A stretch of DNA of 64,000 bases, taken from positions 1,613,001 through 1,677,000 of the forward strand of contig NC_007512.1 in the NCBI RefSeq assembly GCF_000012485.1, in the 5' to 3' direction. Of this stretch, positions 16,053 to 24,520 are shown piece by piece; the stretch's first letter is position 1; each line of letters opens with the position of its first letter. The translations under genes and the position numbers were made by a program. The notes below the pieces were generated by a model. The model saw only the letters and a program-made list of their open reading frames with translations. It did no database searches and was not told the origin of the DNA. The DNA comes from Pelodictyon luteolum DSM 273. GTDB taxonomy: Bacteria > Bacteroidota > Chlorobiia > Chlorobiales > Chlorobiaceae.

Positions 16053-16232
16053 CCAAAAATCACGCCGGTGTTCATTGAAGGAGAGGGAGAAGTTGAGGGT
16101 TAATTAACAGAAAAGTAATCAATTCCGTCGATATCTTCCATATTACACCGCAGGAAGCCGTACCGACTGGACGTCAAAAAAAGAAGTACCGTACCGTCGC
16201 CAACACTCAACCATTATAAAACAGGAGAGGAT

Positions 16233-16418
16233 ATGACCAGAAAAGTTCTTGTAGTGTGCCTGCTGATGCTGATGACCGGATGTGCAGTCCACCTTCGTAA
16301 CAACCATGACAACCGTGACGAACGCAACAGGACAGAAGAAAAACGCGACAGGAAATCCAGAGACACCGACAGAGAGAGGCAGGATGATCATGATAGAAAC
16401 TATTATTACCAAAGGTGA
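16233..16418 (+). CDS. Small highly charged lipoprotein
   Basis: This 61-aa protein begins MTRKVLVVCLLMLMTGCAVH, a type II signal peptide with lipobox LMTGC, so Cys17 should be lipidated. The mature part is almost entirely Arg, Lys, Asp, Glu, Asn and His, with alternating acidic and basic residues (RDERNRTEEKRDRKS) and a final NYYYQR. A good Shine-Dalgarno (AGGAGAGG) lies upstream. I recognise no family. Its charge pattern suggests an extended, cell-envelope-anchored peptide that might bind metal or polyanions, but this is speculative. Confidence 0.7.
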   Translation: MTRKVLVVCLLMLMTGCAVHLRNNHDNRDERNRTEEKRDRKSRDTDRERQDDHDRNYYYQR

Positions 16419-16591
16419 TTGAGAGCCGGATGGACAACAAATGAAAGAGAGGGTAATTGTTACTGCTGAAAAATTAAGTGCTGAAGCGTTTTTTCTGATT
16501 AGCTTATTTATAAACAACAAGAATACGATGAAATCCGGACGGGGCGGGTCTGGAAAAATCATGCGCTTGTTTTTTTTTGTTGCTATATTAG

Positions 16592-16603
16592 TAACAATCG
16601 TTA
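16592..16603. promoter_or_regulatory. Palindrome TAACAATCGTTA upstream of hupS
   Basis: This 12-mer is identical to the one at 13751-13762 upstream of c5-cyc2. It lies about 90 bp before the hupS start codon in an A/T-rich 275-bp leader region. A partial copy (TAATTGTTA) is at 16454-16462. This makes it a candidate operator shared by the hydrogenase and cytochrome operons. Confidence 0.45.
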
Positions 16604-16693
16604 TGGTGGCGGCAGAGCGCCAGACTCTTCGTTTTCCAGCAGTACAGTACGATGTGCTTTCTCACAATCCGGTTTGCTTAAAAGGGAGGTTGT

Positions 16694-17785
16694 ATGATGC
16701 AGTGTAAACAGACCTTTGAAGAAGTATTGAACGAAAGGGGGATCAGCCGCAGGAGCTTCCTGAAATATTGTGCACTTACGGCTGCCGCTCTCGGGCTCTC
16801 TCCGCTTATGGCCTCAAAAATCGCCCACGCCATAGAAACCGGACCAAGGACACCCGTTCTCTGGCTTCATGGTCTTGAATGCACATGTTGCTCAGAATCC
16901 TTCATCCGCTCCTCCCATCCCACCATTGAAGACATCCTCTTCAACATGATTTCTCTCGATTACGATGATATCCTGAGTGCCGCGGCTGGTACCCAGCTGG
17001 AGGAGGTGCGAAGAAGGATCATGAAAGAATACAAGGGAAAGTACATCCTTGCCATCGAGGGCAACATTCCGACAAAGGATGACGGTGTTTACTGTCTGGT
17101 AGGCGGGGACTCCTTCCTCAACACCGTAAAAGAGACCGCAGCTGATGCGGCCGCCATCATCGCCTGGGGAAACTGCGCCTCGTTCGGCTGTGTACAGAAT
17201 GCCCATCCCAATCCAACAGGAGCGGCTCCTGTTTCAGACATCATAAAAAACAAGCCTATTGTCAAAGTACCGGGATGTCCGCCCATAGCAGAGGTGATGA
17301 CCGGTGTTATAGCACACTTCCACACTTTCGGAACGCTCCCGGAACTGGATCGCCTCGGCCGCCCAAAAGCATTCTACAACACCCGCATACACGACAAATG
17401 CTATCGTCGCGCGTTTTTCGATGCAGGAATGTTCGTGGAAAGCTTTGATGACGAAGCAACAAAAAAAGGCTGGTGCCTCTACAAGATGGGGTGCAAGGGG
17501 CCAACGACCTACAACTCATGCTCAAAAATCCAGTGGAACGGTGGCACCAGCTTCCCCATCGGCTCCGGGCACCCCTGCATCGGATGTTCCGAGCCAGGTT
17601 TCTGGGATAATGGGCCCTTCTATGGAAGGCTCGCAAAAGTACCATTCCTCGGCAGTGACAGCAATGCAGACAAGGTTGGCATAGTCGCCGTTGGGGCCGC
17701 AGCTGCCGGCGCAGCGGCGCATGCGACCGTTACAGCCCTGAAAAAGGCAAAACAAGGCGGTGAAGAAAATAAAGATAATGCTTAA
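16694..17785 (+). CDS. hupS: Uptake [NiFe] hydrogenase small subunit with O2-tolerant-type cysteine set
   Basis: This 363-aa precursor has a twin-arginine signal ([10 protein letters not shown], Arg19-Arg20) and so is exported folded with the large subunit. The mature part carries Fe-S ligands for electron transfer from the Ni-Fe site. The proximal-cluster motifs read ECTCCSES (Cys63, 65, 66), NCASFGCVQ (Cys161, 166) and VPGCPP (Cys195). Ordinary hydrogenases have Gly at the positions of Cys65 and Cys166. The two extra cysteines are the hallmark of the [4Fe-3S] cluster of O2-tolerant group 1 enzymes. A C-terminal Ala/Gly-rich hydrophobic segment (about residues 325-345) anchors it to the membrane. 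An AAAGGGAGG Shine-Dalgarno precedes the ATG. It is the first gene of the hupSLCD-nikMNQO unit. Confidence 0.95.
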   Translation: MMQCKQTFEEVLNERGISRRSFLKYCALTAAALGLSPLMASKIAHAIETGPRTPVLWLHGLECTCCSESFIRSSHPTIEDILFNMISLDYDDILSAAAGTQLEEVRRRIMKEYKGKYILAIEGNIPTKDDGVYCLVGGDSFLNTVKETAADAAAIIAWGNCASFGCVQNAHPNPTGAAPVSDIIKNKPIVKVPGCPPIAEVMTGVIAHFHTFGTLPELDRLGRPKAFYNTRIHDKCYRRAFFDAGMFVESFDDEATKKGWCLYKMGCKGPTTYNSCSKIQWNGGTSFPIGSGHPCIGCSEPGFWDNGPFYGRLAKVPFLGSDSNADKVGIVAVGAAAAGAAAHATVTALKKAKQGGEENKDNA

Positions 17786-17799
17786 TCCGGGAGCATCTC

Positions 17800-19518
17800 A
17801 TGGCAAGAAAAATAGTTATTGATCCAATCCCCCGCATCGAGGGACACCTGCGTATAGAGGCAACACTCAACGACAGCAACGTCATCGAAAACGCCTACAG
17901 CACCGGCACGATGTGGCGGGGCATAGAGGTCATCCTCAAAGGACGAGACCCGAGGGAGGCATGGGCATTCACCGAACGCATATGCGGTGTATGCACAACC
18001 GTACATGCTCTTGCGTCCGTGCGCTGCGTTGAGGATGCCCTCGGCATAACAGTCCCTAAAAATGCCCAAATCATCAGGAACCTGATGAACGCAACGCAGG
18101 TGACGCAGGACCATCTGGTCCACTTCTACCATCTGCATGCGCTCGACTGGGTTGATGTAACGAGCGCCCTGAAAGCCGACCCGAAACAGGCTTCTGTCAT
18201 AGCCCAGAGCCTTTCGGCATGGCCGAAATCATCACCGGGCTACTTCAAGGACCTCCAGAAGCGGCTCGGGGGCTTTGTCGAAAGCGGTCAGCTCGGGATC
18301 TTCTCCAACGGATACTGGGGCCACCCGGCTTACAAGCTCCCGCCTGAAGTCAACCTCATTGCTGTAGCCCATTACCTTGAGGCACTTGACTTCCAGAAGG
18401 AGATCGTCAAGATCCATACGATTTTTGGAGGTAAAAACCCCCACCCGAACTATCTGGTAGGCGGCATGGCATGCGCCATCGACCCTGAAAAGGATACGGC
18501 CATCAACATCGAACAGCTTGCAATGGTCAAGAAGATCATTGATGACACCATTACATTCATCGATCAGGTATACATTCCCGACCTCATTGCCATTGCGGGA
18601 TACTATAAGGGCTGGCTGCATGGCGGCGGTCTCGGCAACTATCTCAGTTATGGAGACTTCCCCGAAACCACGCTTGAGGATTTCCGGACACTTCTTTGGC
18701 CGAGAGGCGTCATCCTCAACAAGGATCTCTCCACGGTCCTCGATGTTGACCCCAGAGATGTGTCACAGATTACCGAGGAGGTAAGCCACAGCTGGTACAC
18801 TTACACCGGCGGGGATGCAAAGGGGCTTCATCCATGGGAGGGTGAGACCAGCCCGGCCTACACCGGCCCCAAACCTCCTTTCAAGCACCTCGACACCGAC
18901 AAGAAGTACAGCTGGCTGAAAACACCGCGATGGAACAACCATGCCATGGAAGTCGGACCGCTGGCACGCGTCCTCATCGCTTATGCAAAGGACGACCCGA
19001 TGATCAAAGACACCGTCGGCCTTGTGCTCAGCAAGCTGGCGGTCGGCCCCGAAGCGCTCTTCTCGACCCTTGGCCGGACAGCCGCGCGCGGCATAGAGTG
19101 CAAACAGACCGCCGGCTTCATGCGCCACTACTACGATCAACTGATTGCCAACATCAAGACCGGAGATTATCAGACATTCAACAGTGAGCGCTGGGAACCG
19201 TCTAGCTGGCCTAAAGAGTGCAGGGGATTTGGTTACACCGAGGCCCCGAGGGGTTCGCTCGGTCACTGGATAGAGATAGAGGACCAGAAAATCAAGGAGT
19301 ACCAGATTGTCGTACCATCCACATGGAACGCCTCACCCCGAGATGCAAACGGCGTTGCCGGAGCATACGAATCCGCACTTGCAGGCACTCCGATGATCAA
19401 GCCTGCCGAGCCCCTTGAGGTGCTCCGGACCGTGCACTCATTTGATCCCTGCCTGGCCTGCGCATCGCATCTCTTCGACATGAACGGCAACGAGATCACA
19501 ACGGTTACAATCGTTTAA
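17800..19518 (+). CDS. hupL: Uptake [NiFe] hydrogenase large subunit
   Basis: This 572-aa subunit holds the Ni-Fe active site. The N-terminal motif RICGVCTT (Cys62, Cys65) and the C-terminal DPCLACASH (Cys551, Cys554, His557) supply the four cysteine ligands. The 15 residues after His557 form the propeptide removed by the maturation protease encoded at 20296. The start lies 14 bp after hupS. Together with the Tat-bearing small subunit and the cytochrome b it makes a periplasm-facing, membrane-bound H2-uptake enzyme feeding electrons to the quinone pool. Confidence 0.97.
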   Translation: MARKIVIDPIPRIEGHLRIEATLNDSNVIENAYSTGTMWRGIEVILKGRDPREAWAFTERICGVCTTVHALASVRCVEDALGITVPKNAQIIRNLMNATQVTQDHLVHFYHLHALDWVDVTSALKADPKQASVIAQSLSAWPKSSPGYFKDLQKRLGGFVESGQLGIFSNGYWGHPAYKLPPEVNLIAVAHYLEALDFQKEIVKIHTIFGGKNPHPNYLVGGMACAIDPEKDTAINIEQLAMVKKIIDDTITFIDQVYIPDLIAIAGYYKGWLHGGGLGNYLSYGDFPETTLEDFRTLLWPRGVILNKDLSTVLDVDPRDVSQITEEVSHSWYTYTGGDAKGLHPWEGETSPAYTGPKPPFKHLDTDKKYSWLKTPRWNNHAMEVGPLARVLIAYAKDDPMIKDTVGLVLSKLAVGPEALFSTLGRTAARGIECKQTAGFMRHYYDQLIANIKTGDYQTFNSERWEPSSWPKECRGFGYTEAPRGSLGHWIEIEDQKIKEYQIVVPSTWNASPRDANGVAGAYESALAGTPMIKPAEPLEVLRTVHSFDPCLACASHLFDMNGNEITTVTIV

Positions 19519-19530
19519 ACGGAGTCTGCC

Positions 19531-20214
19531 ATGGGGAGAATCATTGAAGAAATCTATGTCTGGAGGCTGCCGGTAAGGCTCTATCATTGGATTAATGCGA
19601 TCTGCATCACGGTACTTTTTGCAACCGGTATCTACATAGCATCTCCGGTTCTTGTTCATCCGCCGGGTGAAGCTGTATGGCAGAAAGGTATGGCCTGGTG
19701 GCGATATGTCCATTTTGCGTCAGCCTTCATCTTCATCGCCAACTTCCTCTTCCGCATGTACTGGGCTGTGTTTGGCAGGGACACTTACGCCCGCTTCGGC
19801 GGTTTCAGGCCGTGGTCGCCTTCGTGGTGGGGCAAACCCTTCCGTGAACAGCTTGAATCGTATCTGTTCCTGCGTTCCGACGAACCTAACTATGCCGGGC
19901 ACAACCCGGTAGCCGCACTGGCACACTTTCTCTTCATCTTCTGCGGCTCCGTGTTCATGATTCTCTCCGGTCTGGCCATGTTCGGCGAAAACAATCCCGG
20001 CGGCGCCATGTCCACTTGGTTCGGATGGATGCTGCCGCTCTTCGGCGGCAGCTACGGACTGCATTACGCACACCATATAGTCACCTGGATTTTCCCATTC
20101 TATCTTGTCGTGCACCTGTATGCCGTGCTCCGTCACGATGTGGTCGACCGCACCAGTGTAACATCCTCCATCATAACCGGATACAAGCACAAGGTAGAGG
20201 AAGAGCCCACCTGA
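19531..20214 (+). CDS. hupC: Ni/Fe-hydrogenase b-type cytochrome subunit
   Basis: This 227-aa integral membrane protein has four main helices with haem-ligand histidines in the family contexts RLYHWINA, YVHFASAF and GLHYAHHIVTW. It anchors the hydrogenase dimer and passes electrons to quinone. It begins 12 bp after hupL. Length and motifs match HyaC/HupC fully. Confidence 0.94.
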   Translation: MGRIIEEIYVWRLPVRLYHWINAICITVLFATGIYIASPVLVHPPGEAVWQKGMAWWRYVHFASAFIFIANFLFRMYWAVFGRDTYARFGGFRPWSPSWWGKPFREQLESYLFLRSDEPNYAGHNPVAALAHFLFIFCGSVFMILSGLAMFGENNPGGAMSTWFGWMLPLFGGSYGLHYAHHIVTWIFPFYLVVHLYAVLRHDVVDRTSVTSSIITGYKHKVEEEPT

Positions 20215-20295
20215 AGGAGGCCCTGAAGCCCGCTACCGAACCGGCAGCGGGACATTTCCCGCGGCGAACGCCAATGAAACAATTCCCCATCCAGC

Positions 20296-20772
20296 GTGAA
20301 GTACGATCGCATAAACATCCTCGGACTCGGCAACATCCTCCACTCTGACGAGGGATTCGGCATCGCCGCCCTCAACAGCTTGAGGGACTCCACCGATTTC
20401 CCTAAGCAGGTATGCACCATCGATGGAGGAACTCAGGGGATTTACCTGCTTGACCACATCCAGTCATGCGATGCACTTCTTGTATTCGATGCCCTTATCC
20501 CCGTCGAATACGACAGCAGGGTCTACGTCTACCGTAACGATGATCTCCCCGACTTCATCCACCGTAAAATGTCCTCCCACCAGATGGGCTTCAGCGAACT
20601 CCTCGGAGTTGCCAGGCTTCAGGGGAAAATCCCCCGGGAGATCGTCCTGATAGGAGTCCCCCCCCGAGACCTTCAACTTCGGATCGGCCTCAGCCCGGAG
20701 GTATCCTCCCTCCTTGGCGAGACCGTCGAACGGGCAACTTTGGTCGTTGAGAGCTGGCTGAACGAAAAATAA
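20296..20772 (+). CDS. hupD: Hydrogenase maturation protease
   Basis: This 158-aa endopeptidase belongs to the HyaD/HybD family and trims the HupL C-terminus after nickel insertion. The Ni-sensing acidic and histidine residues are in the expected places: GLGNILHSDEGFG (Asp/Glu near residue 18), FDALIP (Asp near 65) and SSHQMGF (His near 95). Translation appears to start at the GTG at 20296 (MKYDRINILGLG); a nearby ATG at 20274 is in another frame. No strong Shine-Dalgarno is visible. It lies in the hup operon, 81 bp after hupC. Confidence 0.92.
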   Translation: MKYDRINILGLGNILHSDEGFGIAALNSLRDSTDFPKQVCTIDGGTQGIYLLDHIQSCDALLVFDALIPVEYDSRVYVYRNDDLPDFIHRKMSSHQMGFSELLGVARLQGKIPREIVLIGVPPRDLQLRIGLSPEVSSLLGETVERATLVVESWLNEK

Positions 20773-20786
20773 TATCCGGAGAACCC

Positions 20787-21467
20787 ATGCACATCCCTGA
20801 CGGATACCTGAGCCCGGCAACCTGCGCGGTATTCGGAGCAATCATGGTACCGATATGGACCGCTGCTTCGCGCTCTGCAGGCAAAACCCTGAAGGTCCGG
20901 CAGGTCCCCTATCTGGCAATCGGCGCCGCCTTCAGCTTCGTGATCATGATGTTCAATGTGCCCATTCCAGGGGGTTCGACAGGCCATGCGGTCGGGGGGG
21001 TACTGGTGGCAATACTTCTGGGGCCGTGGGCGGCCTGCATTGCTGTTACCGTTGCCCTGTTGATACAGGCGCTCCTCTTTGGAGACGGGGGCATCACCGC
21101 CTTCGGCGCAAATTGTTTCAACTTGGCGTTTGTGCTCCCCTTTACCGGCTATTATGTATACCGGTTCATTGCATATGACAGCACAACAAGCTCTGGACGG
21201 CGTATCATTGCAGCCGGTGCCGGAGCATATGCCGGAATATGCATGGCCGCTCTAACGACAGGAATCCAGTTCGGAGTTCAACCTGCATTATACCATACAT
21301 CAAACGGTCAGGCGCTCTACTCTCCCTACGGCCTTCACATTGCCGTTCCGGCAATGCTTGTGGGACATCTTGTATTCTTTGGCTGGGTCGAGGCTATCGT
21401 AACGGCGCTTGCCGTGAAGTATCTGCAACAGGAGGGCACAGTGCTGTTCAATGGAGATCAGCGATGA
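20787..21467 (+). CDS. nikM: ECF nickel/cobalt transporter substrate-binding membrane subunit
   Basis: This 226-aa membrane protein starts MHIPDGYLSP, the CbiM/NikM N-terminus in which the amino group of Met1 and His2 coordinate the metal. Several helices follow, including GGSTGHAVGG and LFGDGGITAFGANCFN, both family signatures. Sequence alone does not separate Co2+ from Ni2+ members. Its position inside the [NiFe] hydrogenase operon argues for Ni2+. The stop overlaps the next start by 4 bp. Confidence 0.92.
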   Translation: MHIPDGYLSPATCAVFGAIMVPIWTAASRSAGKTLKVRQVPYLAIGAAFSFVIMMFNVPIPGGSTGHAVGGVLVAILLGPWAACIAVTVALLIQALLFGDGGITAFGANCFNLAFVLPFTGYYVYRFIAYDSTTSSGRRIIAAGAGAYAGICMAALTTGIQFGVQPALYHTSNGQALYSPYGLHIAVPAMLVGHLVFFGWVEAIVTALAVKYLQQEGTVLFNGDQR

Positions 21468-21799
21468 AACTCGCCATGAAATTATGGATCGGCATCGGGA
21501 TTTTAGCCCTCATGTCCCCCCTCGGCTTGATCCTTCCCGCTTATTTCAGGGCTGAAGCAGCATGGGGAGAGTGGGGAGCTGACGAGATCCGCCAAATGAA
21601 TGGCTATCTTCCGGAAGGCCTTGCACGGCTGACCGGGTTATGGAAGGCTATGATACCCGACTATGCTTTTCAGGGATGGGAGGAAAAAGGCTTGCTTCTC
21701 ACAAGCATTGCCTATGTATTTTCCGCCATAACCGGCATTGCGCTCATAACCGCAACAACCCTGATTATCGGCAAGATCCTTGCGAGAGGTTATGATTAA
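21464..21799 (+). CDS. PDGLE/NikN-like auxiliary subunit of ECF nickel transporter
   Basis: This 111-aa protein has an N-terminal helix (about residues 6-27), an extracytoplasmic loop containing NGYLPEGLARL, and a C-terminal helix (LLTSIAYVFSAITGIALI). The LPEGL box corresponds to the PDGLE motif of NikN/CbiN-type subunits. The true start is the ATG at 21464, overlapping the nikM stop. A longer open frame beginning at 21239 is a shadow of nikM. It overlaps nikQ by 8 bp. Confidence 0.85.
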   Translation: MKLAMKLWIGIGILALMSPLGLILPAYFRAEAAWGEWGADEIRQMNGYLPEGLARLTGLWKAMIPDYAFQGWEEKGLLLTSIAYVFSAITGIALITATTLIIGKILARGYD

Positions 21800-22643
21800 A
21801 CCGACCCGGATGAAACGGGATTTCATTGCGAGTTCAATGCTGAGAGCCCTGGCTTTCCTGAAAGACGCAACCCTGTCAGAAGAACATGCCAACCGCCAAG
21901 GCTTTCTGCAGTCGCTAGACCCCAGAATCAAGACCCTGACGATGCTGGCACTCCTCGTAACCGCCGTCTCGCTTAAAAGCGCCGGCCTTATTGCCCTCAT
22001 CTATCTCTCGGTTTTGGCGCTCGCCATCTTTTCGGCAATTCCGGCCACCTACTTCCTGACCAGAACCCTGCTCTTCATCCCGCTCTTTTCGCTGCTGATT
22101 GTGCTGCCGACAATCTTCAGCCAGATAACACCGGGCCAGACGGCATACTCCATCCAGCTTCTGGGGTTCCATGCCATCATCACCCGTCCAGGTCTGGATG
22201 GAGCCATACTCTTCGTCACCAGAACAGCCACATCGGTTTCGGTAGCCGTGCTACTGTCGTTGACGACAAGGCACGCCGAGCTGCTGAAGGTCCTGAGGAT
22301 ATTCAGGATCCCTCAGGTGTTTGTTCTGACGGTTGCAATGTGTTACCGCTATCTTTATCTTTTTGCAACAATGGTGGAAAATATATTTACCGCACTCAGA
22401 AGCCGTGTCGGCATCGTATCCCGGAGCCGTCATGGACGGCATCTGGCAACAGGGAATATCGCCACAACATGGAACCGCACGACTGCAATGAGTGAAGGGG
22501 TATACATGGCGATGCTTTCCAGAGGATATACCGGTGAACCGCGTCTCCTCACCCGGCTTCATGCAACTCGAAAGGACTGGGTCTGGCTGCTGGCAACAGC
22601 GACCGCCTGCGTTGCCCTGCTCCACGAAGGGGGAATCCCGTGA
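21792..22643 (+). CDS. nikQ: ECF transporter T component (CbiQ/NikQ)
   Basis: This protein of about 283 aa has five to six helices and the EcfT coupling motif region RSRVGIVSRSRHG followed by SEGVYMAMLSRGYTG. The paired Ala/Arg-Gly motifs in this region contact the ATPase. An N-terminal soluble segment includes SLDPRIKTLTML, typical of EcfT. The ATG at 21792 (MIKPTRMKRD) is preferred over a TTG at 21780. It overlaps both neighbours (8 bp with the nikN-like gene, 4 bp with nikO), which indicates coupled translation. Confidence 0.9.
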   Translation: MIKPTRMKRDFIASSMLRALAFLKDATLSEEHANRQGFLQSLDPRIKTLTMLALLVTAVSLKSAGLIALIYLSVLALAIFSAIPATYFLTRTLLFIPLFSLLIVLPTIFSQITPGQTAYSIQLLGFHAIITRPGLDGAILFVTRTATSVSVAVLLSLTTRHAELLKVLRIFRIPQVFVLTVAMCYRYLYLFATMVENIFTALRSRVGIVSRSRHGRHLATGNIATTWNRTTAMSEGVYMAMLSRGYTGEPRLLTRLHATRKDWVWLLATATACVALLHEGGIP

Positions 22644-23449
22644 GCAGCAATATTTTCGAACTGAACGATGTCAGTTATGCCTATGCAGGTAAATTCCCGG
22701 CACTAGATGGTGTGAATCTCGTTGTTCGTCCTGGTGAAAAAGTGGCCATCATCGGAGCCAACGGAACCGGTAAGTCAACACTGCTGCACCTTCTCGACGG
22801 GCTTGTATTTCCTGACCATGGTGATGTTCTGGCCTTCGGGGAGCCGTTGCGGGAAGTGTCCCTCTGCGAAGTGGAAGCAGCACACCGGTTCAGGAGGAGG
22901 GTAGGCCTTGTTTTCCAAAATGCGGACATCCAGCTCTTCTGTCCATCGGTGAGGGAGGATATCGCCTTCGGACCCTTACAGCTTGGCGTGGATGAAGAAG
23001 AGGTGCTGCATCGTCTCGACGCAGTTGCCGGAATACTCGCTATAGGCCATCTGCTTGACAGGGTCCCGCATCAATTGAGCATCGGAGAAAAAAGAAGAGT
23101 AGCCATAGCATCAGTGCTTGCCATCGACCCGGAAGTCTACCTGTTCGATGAACCGACGGCTGGACTTGATCCGTCGACCGTCCGTCAAGTCATCGATTTC
23201 ATCCTCAAGGCCAACAAGCGAGGCAAAACCATCATCACGGCTACCCATGACCTGCATATCGCAGGCGAAATCGCCGATACAGTGCATGTGTTTGGGAGGA
23301 ACAGGCGCATCGAACGAAGCGGCACGCCTGAATCCGTGCTCTCCGACACCGCTTTCCTTGAAAAGCATAATCTGGTACACAGCCATCAGCATCGCCATGA
23401 TGGATCCTCACACACCCACACTCACCGGCCAACCGAACTGCACGGCTGA
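22640..23449 (+). CDS. nikO: ECF transporter ATPase with His-rich tail (CbiO/NikO)
   Basis: This 269-aa ABC ATPase has Walker A GANGTGKST, Q-loop VFQNADIQLF, signature LSIGEKRRVAIAS, Walker B VYLFDEPTAGLD and the switch histidine ATHDLH. The last 20 residues are His-rich (HSHQHRHDGSSHTHTH), a likely Ni2+-binding tail that supports nickel rather than cobalt transport. The GTG start at 22640 overlaps the nikQ stop. It is the last gene of the hup operon and converges on hypE, 22 bp away. Confidence 0.93.
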   Translation: MSSNIFELNDVSYAYAGKFPALDGVNLVVRPGEKVAIIGANGTGKSTLLHLLDGLVFPDHGDVLAFGEPLREVSLCEVEAAHRFRRRVGLVFQNADIQLFCPSVREDIAFGPLQLGVDEEEVLHRLDAVAGILAIGHLLDRVPHQLSIGEKRRVAIASVLAIDPEVYLFDEPTAGLDPSTVRQVIDFILKANKRGKTIITATHDLHIAGEIADTVHVFGRNRRIERSGTPESVLSDTAFLEKHNLVHSHQHRHDGSSHTHTHRPTELHG

Positions 23450-23471
23450 ACCAGCTGAACGTTGAGGAGGG

Positions 23472-24515
23472 TCAGCAGATCCTCGGAAGCTGCTCACCGG
23501 GAGGAAGGTCAATGATGCGGCGGCTTCCTAATGCTGTCTGCATTACTACCATGCAGGGATGCTCTTCGACGATGCGCCCGATAAGGGCTGCATCCCGGCC
23601 CTGTTCGCTTGAACGCATCACCGCCAACACCTTCACAGCATCATGAGCCGCAACCACAAGAACCAGTTTTCCCTCATTGGCCACATGCAGCGGATCGATG
23701 CCAAGCAGTTCAGCGGCCCCCCTGACATCGTCCTTGACAGGAATTGCAGCTTCATCAATCTCGATGCCAACCGATGAGGATGAGGCCAGTTCGTTGAGGG
23801 TGGCGGCCACGCCGCCACGTGTGGGGTCTCGCATCGCATGGATTGAGGGAACCTCATCGAGAATTGCTGCAATCATGGCGTTGAGCGGAGCGGAGTCGCT
23901 GGTGATGCGCGAGTGGAAAGACAGGCCTTCGCGCGAGGTCATTATGGCCATACCGTGATCCCCGACCGTTCCCGAGAGGATGACAGCATCGCCCAGCTGA
24001 AGGTTCCTACAGGAAAGAGCCGTATTATTGCGGATGAGGCCGATGCCTGATGTATTGATAAATATCCGGTCGCACTGTCCCCTACCAACCACCTTGGTAT
24101 CGCCGGTCACAATCATCACCCCTGCTCTGCGGGCGGCCGCAGCCATGCTCCGGACAATCGCCTCCAGTTCCGTGAGCGGCAATCCCTCCTCAAGCACAAA
24201 GCCCGTACTGATGTAGAGTGGTGTTGCTCCACCGACAGAAAGATCATTGACCGTGCCGTTTATGGCGAGTTCACCGATATTGCCGCCAGGGAAAAAGACC
24301 GGACTCACCACATAGGTATCAGTGGTAAAGGCTATTTTGCCTGGAGGAAGGTCAAGCTTGGCCTGGTCGTCCAGTATGTCGAGAAAAGCATTCTGGATAT
24401 GCGGCATGAATACCCGCTGCATAAGTTCCTGTGACAATCTTCCGCCTGCGCCATGCGCCATCTGGACGGTTTCATGCTGCATAAGGGGTGCAGGGCAGGC
24501 CGAAAGAATGTTCAT
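23472..24515 (-). CDS. hypE: Hydrogenase maturation protein HypE (carbamoyl dehydratase)
   Basis: This 347-aa protein dehydrates the S-carbamoyl group carried on its C-terminal cysteine to thiocyanate, the source of the Fe-bound CN ligands. The C-terminus PRIC provides that cysteine. ATP-binding AIR-synthase-like motifs are present (AHGAGGRLSQELMQ, TDTYVVSPVFFPGG, RDPTRGGVA). The ATG at 24515 (MNILSACPAPL) is chosen because it lies 5 bp after hypD. The longer frame to 24629 runs into hypD. It is last in the hyp operon. Confidence 0.95.
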   Translation of the reverse strand: MNILSACPAPLMQHETVQMAHGAGGRLSQELMQRVFMPHIQNAFLDILDDQAKLDLPPGKIAFTTDTYVVSPVFFPGGNIGELAINGTVNDLSVGGATPLYISTGFVLEEGLPLTELEAIVRSMAAAARRAGVMIVTGDTKVVGRGQCDRIFINTSGIGLIRNNTALSCRNLQLGDAVILSGTVGDHGMAIMTSREGLSFHSRITSDSAPLNAMIAAILDEVPSIHAMRDPTRGGVAATLNELASSSSVGIEIDEAAIPVKDDVRGAAELLGIDPLHVANEGKLVLVVAAHDAVKVLAVMRSSEQGRDAALIGRIVEEHPCMVVMQTALGSRRIIDLPPGEQLPRIC

Positions 24516-24520
24516 GGACT

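Noticed and set aside
16441-16707. 88-codon open frame upstream of hupS
   Set aside because: It overlaps the hupS start and contains the candidate operator. Composition is unlike neighbouring genes, and it has no Shine-Dalgarno.
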